DNA of 64,000 nt, from positions 124,001 to 188,000 of the forward strand of contig NZ_LR597503.1 of NCBI RefSeq assembly GCF_902150035.1. The letters are read 5' to 3'. The notes beneath the pieces were generated by a model. The model saw only the letters and a program-made list of their open reading frames with translations, was not told where the DNA came from and ran no database searches. The stretch's first letter is position 1. Each line of letters opens with the position of its first letter. The translations under genes and the position numbers were made by a program. Origin of the DNA: Enorma burkinafasonensis (lineage in GTDB: Bacteria > Actinomycetota > Coriobacteriia > Coriobacteriales > Coriobacteriaceae). Below, one piece after another: positions 24,275 to 32,451 of the stretch.

Positions 24275-25374
24275 AAGCCGTTGCGCTCGGCGAAGCGCTC
24301 GGACTCGTCGTAGATGCCCTCGACCGATTCCGCCCAGGCGGCGAAATCGGGCGTGTCGGCGATGATGCCGTCGGCCTCCCAGACCGCCTGGTGCGAGAGC
24401 TCCCATGCGCGGCGCGGTGCGGGCCGCACCGGCAGGTAGGGCGTCAGGTAGGTGGGGTTGAGCAGGAAGAACGCGCCGCCTTCGCAGCGGGAGGCGAAGT
24501 CGCGCAGCGCACGGCGCGCGGGCCTGCGCCTGCCGAGCTTGTAGAGCAGAAGCGTCCGCGCGAGCAGAAACCAGGGCGAGTCGTCGAGCAGCCCGCTCGC
24601 CCGGTCGCCCGCCTCGGCCTCGAGCCGGTGGGCGAAGGCGAAGAAGCCCTCCTCGTCCTCGAGGCGCGCGAGCGCCAGGAACACCGTCCCCTCGGCGCGG
24701 TTGGGATAGCCCGCGGCGCGTCGCACCCGCTGCGCGTACTCGGCGGCGGCGCGGTAGCGCGCGCTCGCGAGGCAGAGCTGCGAGATGGCCTCGAGGGTGT
24801 GGAGCCAGCCGATGAGGGCGGGCTCCTGCACGGTCATGCGCTCCCGGGCGGCCGCGGCGCGCTCGCCGGCGTCGTCGATGCAAAGCGCCGCGCCCGCGAG
24901 CTCGAGCCACGAGGCGACCGCGCGGTCCTCCCAGAAGCCCGGGGCCTCGATCGAGAACCCGGGCACGCCGCCCGCGAGGTACTCGCGTGCCGCCTGCTCG
25001 AGCTTCATGAGCTCGCCGATGCAGGCGTCGAGCGGGATGTCGGCGAGCAGGATCCCCACCAGGCGGGCGTCGATGCAGAGCCGGTCCGTCTCGGCGATCT
25101 TGTAGAGCTCGAGGCGCGTCCGGTCGAAGAGCTCGCCGCGCTTGCGCTCGAACTCATCGTCCGGCAGGTCGTCCATGCGCGCGAGCTCGGCCATAAGATG
25201 CTCGTGGCAGCGCGCGTAGGCGACGAGCGCCTGGGCATGGGCGTCCGCGGCGTACTTCTCGGGATGCTGGGCTATCTCGTCGTGGACGAGCTCGCGCGCG
25301 GCGGGCGTGAGCTCGGGGTGGTTCTCTAGATAGGTGCGCTCGAGGTAGGCGGCGACGTAGCGCGCGGGCTCCAT
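24271..25374 (-). CDS. TPR-like helical repeat protein, unknown function
   Basis: A 367-residue alpha-helical protein, rich in Ala, Leu, Arg and Glu. Helix pairs of about 34 residues resemble tetratricopeptide repeats (for example around 205-300, ALIGWLHTLEAISQLC and RRAAGYPNRAEGTVFLAL). No signal peptide or enzyme motif is visible. Its ATG overlaps the stop of the upstream gene (TGATG), so it is translationally coupled to a second, similar helical protein. It converges on the DUF3841 pair. Confidence 0.65.
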   Translation of the reverse strand: MEPARYVAAYLERTYLENHPELTPAARELVHDEIAQHPEKYAADAHAQALVAYARCHEHLMAELARMDDLPDDEFERKRGELFDRTRLELYKIAETDRLCIDARLVGILLADIPLDACIGELMKLEQAAREYLAGGVPGFSIEAPGFWEDRAVASWLELAGAALCIDDAGERAAAARERMTVQEPALIGWLHTLEAISQLCLASARYRAAAEYAQRVRRAAGYPNRAEGTVFLALARLEDEEGFFAFAHRLEAEAGDRASGLLDDSPWFLLARTLLLYKLGRRRPARRALRDFASRCEGGAFFLLNPTYLTPYLPVRPAPRRAWELSHQAVWEADGIIADTPDFAAWAESVEGIYDESERFAERNGF

Positions 25375-26453
25375 CAGTTCTCGCCTCCCGTCCCGCGTCG
25401 GCCGACCGTGCGCTTGCGGCCGTCCGCGGCGTCGAGCGCGGCGCGAACGGCCTCGTGCTCGGCGATCCAGATCGACAGGCCGGCGTTGTCTGGTGCGCCG
25501 AGGCCCTCCTGCAGAAGCGGCGTCGCCTCGCTGATGGCGAGGATGAGCTCGTCCTCGCTGCCGGGGGCGACGTTCACGCGCGCGAAGAGCCCGTCGGGGA
25601 ACTCCGCTTGGTAGTAGAGGGGCGCCGCGGCGTTGGGGAACGATTGCAGGATGGTCTGGAGCACCCGCGTCGCGCCGGCGAAATCGAAGGAGCGGTACCT
25701 GACGGCGAGCTCGGAGAGGAGCGCCCAGGCGTCGGGCGCCTTCTCGGCGAGGTGGTGGCGCCTGCCGCGCGTGACCGTGGGGCGCAGCGCGCTGGCGTGC
25801 TTGCGGCGGAAGCGGTCGAGGTCATCGACCGTGCACTCGAGCTTGGCGAGGGCGAGCAGCGCGGTGCGGCGCACGTCGGCGGGGTCATCAGGCGCAAAGG
25901 CCAAGCAGTCCTCCGCCGCGGAGAGCGCGACGCGGTACTGGCCCGAGATGAGGGCGCGCGAGGCGATGGCGGCGAGCCAGCGGATGAGGGGGCGCCGAGC
26001 TAGGTCGCTCGCGTACTCGCGGCTGTAGACGTCGCTCGCCGCCTCGATGGTGCGCTCGAGGTCCTCCGCGACCTCGTCGCGGTGCTCGAGGAGGTAGGCG
26101 ACGTAGGCGTCGTTCGATTCGGAGCGGAGCGCCACGAGCATGCGCTTCGCGTCCCAGTTGGCGGGATCGAGCTCGCACGCCTCGCGCAGCTGCGCCTCGG
26201 CCTGTGCCGCCTCCTGCTCGGCGACGGCGTCGTCGGTGATGAAGGGGAAGCGGTAGTCGATGGTCTGGGTGGCCTTGGCGACCAGGTGGAAAGCCCGGTC
26301 GCGGTCGGTCACGATGAGCTTGGCGGGGTCGTCGTTGAACGCGGTCATGCACGTCTCGATGAACAGCGCGTCCTCGAGCGGGTAGACGCGTTCGCGCCGC
26401 ATCGCCTCGAGGATGAGGCGCAGGCAGTCCTCTTGGATGGGATCGAAAGCCAC
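25374..26453 (-). CDS. TPR-like helical repeat protein, unknown function
   Basis: A 359-residue all-helical protein of the same general type as the gene it is coupled to. Residues 1-60 (FDPIQEDCLRLILEAMRRERVYPLEDALFIETCM) form an N-terminal helical cap, followed by TPR-like helix pairs, such as SAEDCLAFAPDDPADVRRTALLALAKLE. The GTG at 26453 is selected because AAAGGAGG lies directly upstream; the longer frame has no ribosome site. The gene is first in a two-gene operon. Confidence 0.65.
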   Translation of the reverse strand: MAFDPIQEDCLRLILEAMRRERVYPLEDALFIETCMTAFNDDPAKLIVTDRDRAFHLVAKATQTIDYRFPFITDDAVAEQEAAQAEAQLREACELDPANWDAKRMLVALRSESNDAYVAYLLEHRDEVAEDLERTIEAASDVYSREYASDLARRPLIRWLAAIASRALISGQYRVALSAAEDCLAFAPDDPADVRRTALLALAKLECTVDDLDRFRRKHASALRPTVTRGRRHHLAEKAPDAWALLSELAVRYRSFDFAGATRVLQTILQSFPNAAAPLYYQAEFPDGLFARVNVAPGSEDELILAISEATPLLQEGLGAPDNAGLSIWIAEHEAVRAALDAADGRKRTVGRRGTGGEN

Positions 26454-26726
26454 GGCGCGCCTCCTTTCGCGGACGGGGTCGGCATCGGTGCCGTGTGGGC
26501 GCGGTACCCCTGGCTGAATGGACCAGCATAGCACATCGGGGCAGGTACATAAACCGTGCGGGCCCGCTTGGGGTCCGGTTTGGCCCCGCGGGCGCCCGCG
26601 CGGGCCGATTTCCTATCGGGACGGGAAAAGTATGCCGTTTCATGCATAGGAGTCCGTCATGCGTTGTAGAATATGCGGTGGCGAAACGCACCCGGCATCC
26701 CGCCCGGGTGCGAAAGAGCGGTCCTT

Positions 26727-26775
26727 ACGGGGCCGATGGGCGGCCCCGTGTGTATTCGGGCTCCGATGGAGCCCG
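26727..26775 (+). other. two leader hairpins before the alcohol dehydrogenase gene
   Basis: ACGGGGCC/GGCCCCGT (26727-26734 with 26742-26749) and CGGGCTCC/GGAGCCCG (26757-26764 with 26768-26775, loop GAT) lie back to back just before the ribosome site at 26781. They could form an attenuator or stabilise the mRNA. The rest of the 340-base gap shows no gene. Confidence 0.5.
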
Positions 26776-26790
26776 TGTTTGGAGGCAACT

Positions 26791-28005
26791 ATGGGACGTT
26801 TCACCAACCCCCGCGACCTGTACTTCGGTGAGGGTGCCCGCCATGAGGTGAAGAACCTCAAGGGCGAGCGCGCCGTCATCGTCACCGGCGGCGGCTCCAT
26901 GCGCCGCGGTGGCTTCCTGCAGGACGTCGAGAACGACCTCAAGGAGGCCGGTTTCGAGGTCAAGCTCATCGAGGGCGTCGAGTCCGACCCCTCCGTCGAG
27001 ACCGTCATGAACGGCGCTGCCGTCATGGCCGAGTTCCAGCCCGACTGGATCATCGCCCTCGGTGGCGGCTCGCCCATCGACGCGGCCAAGGCCATGTGGA
27101 TCAAGTACGAGTACCCCGAGACCACCTTCGAGGACATGTGCAAGGTCTTCGGCCTGCCGAAGCTCCGCACCAAGGCCCACTTCTGCGCCATCTCCTCGAC
27201 CTCCGGCACCGCGACCGAGGTGACCGCGTTCTCGATCATCACCGACTACTCCAAGGGCGTCAAGTTCCCGATCGCCGACTTCGAGATCACGCCCGACGTG
27301 GCCATCGTCGACCCCGAGCTCACCTACACCATGCCCGCCAAGCTCTGCGCGCACACCGGCATGGACGCGCTTACCCACTCCATCGAGGCCTACGTCTCCA
27401 CCGCCGGCTCCGCCTACACCGACGCCAACGCCCTCTACGCCATGCGTGAGATCGTCGAGTGGCTGCCCAAGAGCTACCAGGGCGACAAGGAGGCCCGCCA
27501 GCACATGCACGACGCCCAGTGCATCGCCGGCATCGCCTTCTCCTCGGGTCTGCTCGGCATCGTGCACTCCATGGCGCACAAGACCGGTGCCGCCTTCACC
27601 GGCGACCACATCATCCACGGCTGCGCCAACGCCATGTACCTCGGCAAGGTCATCCAGTTCAACGCCAAGGACGCCCGCGCCAAGAGCCGCTACGCCTACA
27701 TCGCCAAGGAGGTCTTCCACCTCGCCGGCGAGACCGAGGACGAGCTCGTGGCCGCGCTCGTTCAGATGATCCGCGACCTGAACGACAAGATCGACATCCC
27801 GCAGGGCATCAAGAACTACGGCAAGGGCGGCGTCAAGGCCGACGAGTCCGTCATCGACTACGCCGAGTTCGAGGAGAAGAAGGGCCGCATCGCCGTCGAC
27901 GCCATCGGCGACGCCTGCACCGGCTCCAACCCGCGCCAGCCGACGCCCGAGGAGATGGAGAAGCTCCTCGAGTGCGTCTACAACGACGTGGACGTGGACT
28001 TCTAA
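26791..28005 (+). CDS. iron-containing alcohol dehydrogenase
   Basis: A 404-residue group III (iron-dependent) alcohol dehydrogenase, probably reducing aldehydes with NADH during fermentation. The nucleotide-binding GGGSPIDAAKAM is near residue 97, the family signature with metal-binding Asp and His is in GMDALTHSIEAYVS (near 198), and further histidines are at HSMAHKTGA and GDHIIHGCANA. The ATG at 26791 has GGAGG at 26781; the longer frame lacks a ribosome site. Codon use is highly biased, suggesting strong expression. Two hairpins follow. Confidence 0.94.
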   Translation: MGRFTNPRDLYFGEGARHEVKNLKGERAVIVTGGGSMRRGGFLQDVENDLKEAGFEVKLIEGVESDPSVETVMNGAAVMAEFQPDWIIALGGGSPIDAAKAMWIKYEYPETTFEDMCKVFGLPKLRTKAHFCAISSTSGTATEVTAFSIITDYSKGVKFPIADFEITPDVAIVDPELTYTMPAKLCAHTGMDALTHSIEAYVSTAGSAYTDANALYAMREIVEWLPKSYQGDKEARQHMHDAQCIAGIAFSSGLLGIVHSMAHKTGAAFTGDHIIHGCANAMYLGKVIQFNAKDARAKSRYAYIAKEVFHLAGETEDELVAALVQMIRDLNDKIDIPQGIKNYGKGGVKADESVIDYAEFEEKKGRIAVDAIGDACTGSNPRQPTPEEMEKLLECVYNDVDVDF

Positions 28006-28028
28006 GCCGCGCTATCGCGAGCGAGACC

Positions 28029-28087
28029 TGCCGGCGCCCTGTGCGCCGGCATCCAGGGCCGGGACCTCAGGGTTCCGGCCCTTTTTC
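28029..28087 (+). terminator. terminators after the alcohol dehydrogenase gene
   Basis: A 9-bp stem (28029-28037 with 28043-28051) is followed by a 10-bp stem (28055-28064 with 28073-28082) and TTTTCTG. The second is a typical intrinsic terminator. Confidence 0.85.
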
Positions 28088-28134
28088 TGTCCACGGGCAG
28101 ACCGGGGCCTCAGGGTTCCGGCCCTTTCTCTGTC
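28065..28134 (+). repeat. 27-base direct repeat covering half of a terminator
   Basis: The loop, right arm and T-rich tail of the terminator (28065-28091) are repeated at 28108-28134 with one T-to-C change. The left arm is not repeated, so the second copy cannot fold in the same way. Confidence 0.8.
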
Positions 28135-28224
28135 GCGGGTCGGCCGGTGCCCGAAGCCCTCGGCGGCGGCGCGCCCGGATGCTGCCGGGCGTGGTACCAT
28201 GCGAGCTGAGCGAAGGGGGTGGAG

Positions 28225-28956
28225 ATGGAATTCGCGGTGGTCGCGCTCGCGGCCTTCCTCGGCGGCGTGCTGCAGGGCGTCACGGGCTTCGGCGCGGGGC
28301 TCGTCCTCATGATGGCGCTGCCCATGCTCTACTCCGTGCCCAGCTCGGCCGCGGTGTCGGGGCTGGTGTTCCTCGTGCTCAGCGTCGCGATGACGGTCCA
28401 GTACCGCGAGAGCCTCCAGCCGCGCAAGATCGCCCTCCCGCTCATCTGCTACATGGCGCTCTCGGGTTCCTCGGCGTACCTCACGAGCGTCGCGACCGAC
28501 CAGGTGCTCATCAAGCGCGTCTTCGGCCTCTTCCTCATCGCGCTCAGCATCTACTATCTGTGCTTCCACGAGCGCTTCGGCGAGCGGCACATGAGCCGGG
28601 GCGCCGGCGTGCTCTGCGTCGTCATCTCGGGGCTTTGCGACGGGCTCTTCGGCATCGGCGGGCCGCTGCTCGTGGTCTATTTCCTCGACCGCTTCGAGAC
28701 GCGCGAGGCGCGCCTCGGGTCCTTGCAGCTCTTCTTCACCATCAACGCCGTCTACACCACGGTGGTCCGCGCGGTCGCCGGGGCGTTCCCGCCCCATGCG
28801 CTCGGCTCGATCGCGATCGGCAGCGTGAGCATCGGGGTCGGCCTCGTGGTGGCCAACGCCATCCAGTCCAAGATCGACGACGCGCTCCTGAGAAAGATCA
28901 CCTACGTGCTCATCGGCGCGTGCGGCGTGATCCAGCTCGCGAACGGGCTCATCTAG
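28225..28956 (+). CDS. TSUP (TauE/SafE) family membrane permease
   Basis: A 243-residue protein with about eight hydrophobic segments in two half-repeats. Each half carries the TSUP glycine-rich pattern (FLGGVLQGVTGFGAGLVLMMALPM near the start; GLCDGLFGIGGPLLVVYFL near 140). TSUP carriers export or import sulfite, sulfoacetate, taurine-derived or other anions; the substrate is not deducible here. The ATG at 28225 is chosen for the AAGGGGGTGG ribosome site. It converges on the Xaa-Pro peptidase gene, 38 bases apart. Confidence 0.88.
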   Translation: MEFAVVALAAFLGGVLQGVTGFGAGLVLMMALPMLYSVPSSAAVSGLVFLVLSVAMTVQYRESLQPRKIALPLICYMALSGSSAYLTSVATDQVLIKRVFGLFLIALSIYYLCFHERFGERHMSRGAGVLCVVISGLCDGLFGIGGPLLVVYFLDRFETREARLGSLQLFFTINAVYTTVVRAVAGAFPPHALGSIAIGSVSIGVGLVVANAIQSKIDDALLRKITYVLIGACGVIQLANGLI

Positions 28957-28994
28957 CGGGCGGGGCGCACCGCCGGCGTGCGGAAGGGTCGCGC

Positions 28995-30074
28995 CTAGCG
29001 GCCGATGACCTGGATGCCCTTGGGGTAGCGGTTGAGCACCTCGCAGCCGTCCTCGGTCACGATGACGAGGTCCTCGATGCGCACGCCCATGTCGCCCGGC
29101 AGGTAGATGCCCGGCTCGATGGAGAAGCACATACCCGGCTGCACCGGCTCGTCATGTGTGGCGGAGACGTCGCCGGGCTCGTGGTCCTGCAGGCCGATCT
29201 GGTGGCCCAGCCGGTGGTTGAACTGCGGTCCCCAGCCGGCGTCCTCGATGATGCGGCGCGCGGTGAGGTCGATCTCGGCGAAGGTGACGCCGGGGCGGAC
29301 GATGGCCTCGGCCGCCTCGTTGGCGGCGAGCACGGCCTCGTAGACGGCGCGCTGGTGGTCGGTCGGCTCGGCGGTGAAGAACGTGCGGGTCATGTCCGAG
29401 CAGTACCGGGAGCGCTTGCAGCCCACGTCGAAGAGAACCATGTTGCCGGGGGCAAGGACGGTCCCGTCGGGCTCGTGGTGCGGGTCGGCGGCGTTCGCGC
29501 CGAAGCTCACGATGGGGGTGAAGGAGTGGTCGTCGGCCCCCAGGCGCCGGTAGGTCCCGAGCAGCCCCTCCGCGATCTCGAGCTCGGTCGCGCCAGGGCG
29601 CACCTGCTCGGCGAGCCAGGCCATGGCCTCGTCGTTCACGGCCGAGGCGGCGCGCATGAGCTCGCGCTCGCGGGCGTCCTTGATGGCGCGCGCGTCGTCC
29701 ACGGCGTCGGATGCGAGCACGAAGCCGCTCGCCGCGCCCGCCTGCATGAGGGGCACGAGCCAGCGGGCGGCGAGCTCCTTGTCGACGCCGAGCGGGCGCG
29801 CGGGGTCGAGGGCGGCGGCGACGAGCGGCACCGGGTCGTCGGTGTCGGCGTAGCACACCACCTGGGCACCCGTTGCCGCGGCGTCGGGGAACAGGCGGTT
29901 CACGAAGAGCGTCGGCGTGCCCTCGCGGCCGATGTAGAGGGCGAGCAGGCGCTCGTAGGGCTCGGTATGGTAGCCGGTGAGCCACCAGATGGAGAGGGGG
30001 TCGACCACGAGGAGCTGCGTGAGGCCCGCAGCCTCGAGGTTGGCGCGTACCCGTGCGATGCGTTCGATATCCAT
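28995..30074 (-). CDS. Xaa-Pro peptidase family protein (M24)
   Basis: A 359-residue peptidase that removes N-terminal residues before proline. The N-terminal creatinase-like domain (1-120) precedes the pita-bread domain with the five metal ligands visible: Asp in FDVGCKRSRYCSDMT (two Asp), His in GHQIGLQDHE, Glu in FSIEPGIY and Glu in GVRIEDLV. No signal peptide, so it is cytoplasmic. ATG is preceded by GGGAGGC. It stands alone. Confidence 0.93.
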   Translation of the reverse strand: MDIERIARVRANLEAAGLTQLLVVDPLSIWWLTGYHTEPYERLLALYIGREGTPTLFVNRLFPDAAATGAQVVCYADTDDPVPLVAAALDPARPLGVDKELAARWLVPLMQAGAASGFVLASDAVDDARAIKDARERELMRAASAVNDEAMAWLAEQVRPGATELEIAEGLLGTYRRLGADDHSFTPIVSFGANAADPHHEPDGTVLAPGNMVLFDVGCKRSRYCSDMTRTFFTAEPTDHQRAVYEAVLAANEAAEAIVRPGVTFAEIDLTARRIIEDAGWGPQFNHRLGHQIGLQDHEPGDVSATHDEPVQPGMCFSIEPGIYLPGDMGVRIEDLVIVTEDGCEVLNRYPKGIQVIGR

Positions 30075-30297
30075 GATGCCTCCCGGGATGGGTGTCGTTG
30101 GAACAAGGCAAGTGTAGCAGGGTTGATGCGGCGCAGCAGGGTTTCGCCCGGCATGACAGGATCTTGCCCGGCGCGGCGCGGTACATGACGGCGTGCCGTG
30201 GGGCGCACGCGCCGTCCCATCGAGGCGCATCGGCGTATTCGCGCGAGAACCGCGATTCGGATTCCGGTAAACGGGCTCTGCAGTGGCCGCTTTCGAT

Positions 30298-30434
30298 GTT
30301 CGTTTCGGAATTCGGTGTGAGTTTCGCGGGCGCGCGCCGTGCCGGCAAAGACGGGAAACCGCGACCTGCAGTTTTATTACATCAAAAAGCCGCTCTCGGG
30401 GCCTCCCCGGATTCTTCGCACCGAATACCGAAAC
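30298..30434. repeat. long inverted repeat in the pepP-gatC gap
   Basis: A 21-base arm at 30298-30318 pairs with 30414-30434 with about two mismatches, around a 95-base loop. It lies in a 538-base gap between divergent genes. No gene in this gap is credible: the open frames overlap each other and lack ribosome sites. A TATAAT at 30559-30564 is the likely -10 of gatCAB. Confidence 0.6.
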
Positions 30435-30558
30435 GAGCGTGCGGCGCCGGCCCCGGCGGGGCCGTTTCCGCCTTGCAGCGCGAGGTCTGCGCGGTGCCTC
30501 CATGTTTCCGTTCCGCGCTTGAGGGCGGCCGCGCGCATTCGATGCTCGACGTGCCGCG

Positions 30559-30564
30559 TATAAT
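30559..30564 (+). promoter_or_regulatory. -10 element of the gatCAB promoter
   Basis: A perfect TATAAT about 50 bases upstream of gatC. The -35 is weak (ATTCGA or TTCGAT, about 17 or 15 bases upstream). Confidence 0.55.
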
Positions 30565-30612
30565 GGTGCGGATTGACTGAAACGAACGGGACGATCCCGG
30601 ATTGGAGCGCCC

Positions 30613-30918
30613 ATGGCACTCAGCGAAGAAGACGTGCGCGGCATCGCGGACTACGCCCGCATCGCGCTCGAGGGGGAGGAGCTCACCGAGATGACGTCGT
30701 ATATGAACGACGCCGTCGCCATGCTCGAGCCCGTCCTCGAATACGATCTGCCCGACGTCGAGCCCACGTTCCATCCCATCGGGAGCCTCTCGAACGTTAT
30801 GCGCGCCGATGCGGTCGACGCCGCGCGCGGGCTCGCCGTCGACGATGCCCTGGGCAACGCCGCGAGCGCGCGCGAGCGCAGCTTCCGCGTGCCCTCGATT
30901 CTGGGGGAGGAGGAGTAG
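30613..30918 (+). CDS. gatC: Asp-tRNA(Asn)/Glu-tRNA(Gln) amidotransferase subunit C
   Basis: A 101-residue GatC, the small clamp subunit. The pattern is typical: LSEEDVRGIADYARIAL at the start, then MNDAVAMLEPVLEYDLPDVEPTFHP. The complex amidates mischarged Glu-tRNA(Gln) and/or Asp-tRNA(Asn), so the organism probably lacks GlnRS and/or AsnRS. It is followed with no gap by gatA, and TTGGAG precedes its ATG. Confidence 0.93.
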   Translation: MALSEEDVRGIADYARIALEGEELTEMTSYMNDAVAMLEPVLEYDLPDVEPTFHPIGSLSNVMRADAVDAARGLAVDDALGNAASARERSFRVPSILGEEE

Positions 30919-32451
30919 ATGGCCTCGTTCGACACCCTTTCCGCCAAAGAGATCGCCCGGGGCGTCGCCGCCGGAACCTTCACGGCCGTGGAGGTCGCCC
31001 GCGCGGCACTTGACGCCATCGATGCGCGCGAACCGCATGTGCAGGCGTTCCTGCAGGTCACGCCCGAGCTTGCGCTCGAGCGCGCCCGGCGCATCGACGA
31101 CGCCCGCGCCGCGGGTGAGGAGCTGCCGCCGCTCGCGGGCGTGCCGGTCGCCATCAAGGACAACATGAACCTCGCGGGCACGCGCACCACCTGCGCGTCG
31201 CACATGCTCGAGACCTACGAGTCGCCCTATACCGCCACCTGCGTGAAGCGCATGCTCGCGGCGGGCTGCGTGCCGGTGGGCAAGGCCAACATGGACGAGT
31301 TCGCCTTCGGCTCGTCGACCGACACCTCGGCGTTCCACCCCACGAACAACCCGTGGGACCTCGAGCGCGTGCCCGGCGGGTCCTCGGGCGGGTCGGCGGC
31401 GGCGGTCGCGGCGGGCGAGGTTCCGCTCGCGCTCGGCTCCGACACCGGCGGCTCGATCCGCCAGCCCGCCGCGCTCTGCGGCGTCGTGGGCATGAAGCCC
31501 ACCTATGGCGCCGTCTCGCGCTACGGCGTGGTCGCCTTCGGCAGCTCGCTCGACCAGGTGGGGCCCTTCGGCCGTACGGTCGAGGACGTGGCGCTCGCCA
31601 TGGACGCGCTCGTCACCGGCGGGCGCGACCCCTTCGACTCGACCGCCCAGGACGTCCCGGCCACCTTCGCCGAGCATGTGGGTGCCGACATCGCGGGCAA
31701 GCGCGTGGGCATCATCCCCGCCTTCATGGGGGCCGAGGGCCTCACGGCCGAGATGCGCGCCGCTGTCGAGACGGCCGCCGCGGACCTCGAGCGCGCCGGC
31801 GCCGAGCTCGTCGAGGTCGACCTGCCGCACCTCGCCGCGGCGATCGCCGCCTACTACGTGATCGGCCCCGCCGAGGCGTTCTCCAACCTCGCGCGCTTCG
31901 ACGGCATCCGCTACGGCTACCAGGAGCCCGGTTGCGCGACCCTCGCCGCCCAGAGCGCGCTCTCGCGCGCGCACGGCTTCGGCCCGGAGGCCAAGCGCCG
32001 CCAGATGCTCGGCGCCTACCTGCTGTCCTCGGGCGTGTACGACAAGTACTACTACGCCGCGCAGAAGGCACGCACGCTCATCACCGATGACTACCGTCAC
32101 GCCTACGAGCAGGTGGACGTGATCCTCATGCCGGCGAGCCCGCATGCGGCGTTCAAGCACGGTGAGATCTCGGACCCCACGCAGATGTACCTCGCCGACC
32201 TCTACACCATCTCGATCAACATCGCCGGCAACGGCGGCATCACGGTGCCGCTCGGGCTGGGCGAGGCGTCCGGGCTGCCGGTCGCCGCCCAGCTCGTGGC
32301 GCCCGCGTTCGGCGACGAGCGCCTCATCGCGTTCGGGTCGGCGCTCGAGTGCGCCTACGCGGGCAAAGACGGCATCTGGGGCGCGGCGGCGCGCGGGCGC
32401 GCGGGGGCCCCGGTCGCTGCTGCCTTCGCCGGGAAGGGAGGTGAGCTCTAG
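30919..32451 (+). CDS. gatA: Asp-tRNA(Asn)/Glu-tRNA(Gln) amidotransferase subunit A
   Basis: A 510-residue amidase-signature enzyme that releases ammonia from glutamine for the amidotransferase. The Ser-cis-Ser-Lys triad is visible: Lys in VAIKDNMN (near 80), cis-Ser in GGSSGGSAAAVAAG (near 155) and nucleophile Ser in GSDTGGSIRQPAAL (near 178). It starts directly after the gatC stop and is followed directly by gatB, so translation is coupled throughout. Confidence 0.96.
   Translation: MASFDTLSAKEIARGVAAGTFTAVEVARAALDAIDAREPHVQAFLQVTPELALERARRIDDARAAGEELPPLAGVPVAIKDNMNLAGTRTTCASHMLETYESPYTATCVKRMLAAGCVPVGKANMDEFAFGSSTDTSAFHPTNNPWDLERVPGGSSGGSAAAVAAGEVPLALGSDTGGSIRQPAALCGVVGMKPTYGAVSRYGVVAFGSSLDQVGPFGRTVEDVALAMDALVTGGRDPFDSTAQDVPATFAEHVGADIAGKRVGIIPAFMGAEGLTAEMRAAVETAAADLERAGAELVEVDLPHLAAAIAAYYVIGPAEAFSNLARFDGIRYGYQEPGCATLAAQSALSRAHGFGPEAKRRQMLGAYLLSSGVYDKYYYAAQKARTLITDDYRHAYEQVDVILMPASPHAAFKHGEISDPTQMYLADLYTISINIAGNGGITVPLGLGEASGLPVAAQLVAPAFGDERLIAFGSALECAYAGKDGIWGAAARGRAGAPVAAAFAGKGGEL

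Noticed and set aside
30092-30580. 162-codon open frame in the pepP-gatC gap
   Set aside because: No ribosome site, overlaps other frames equally long, and it runs through the inverted repeat and the gat promoter.
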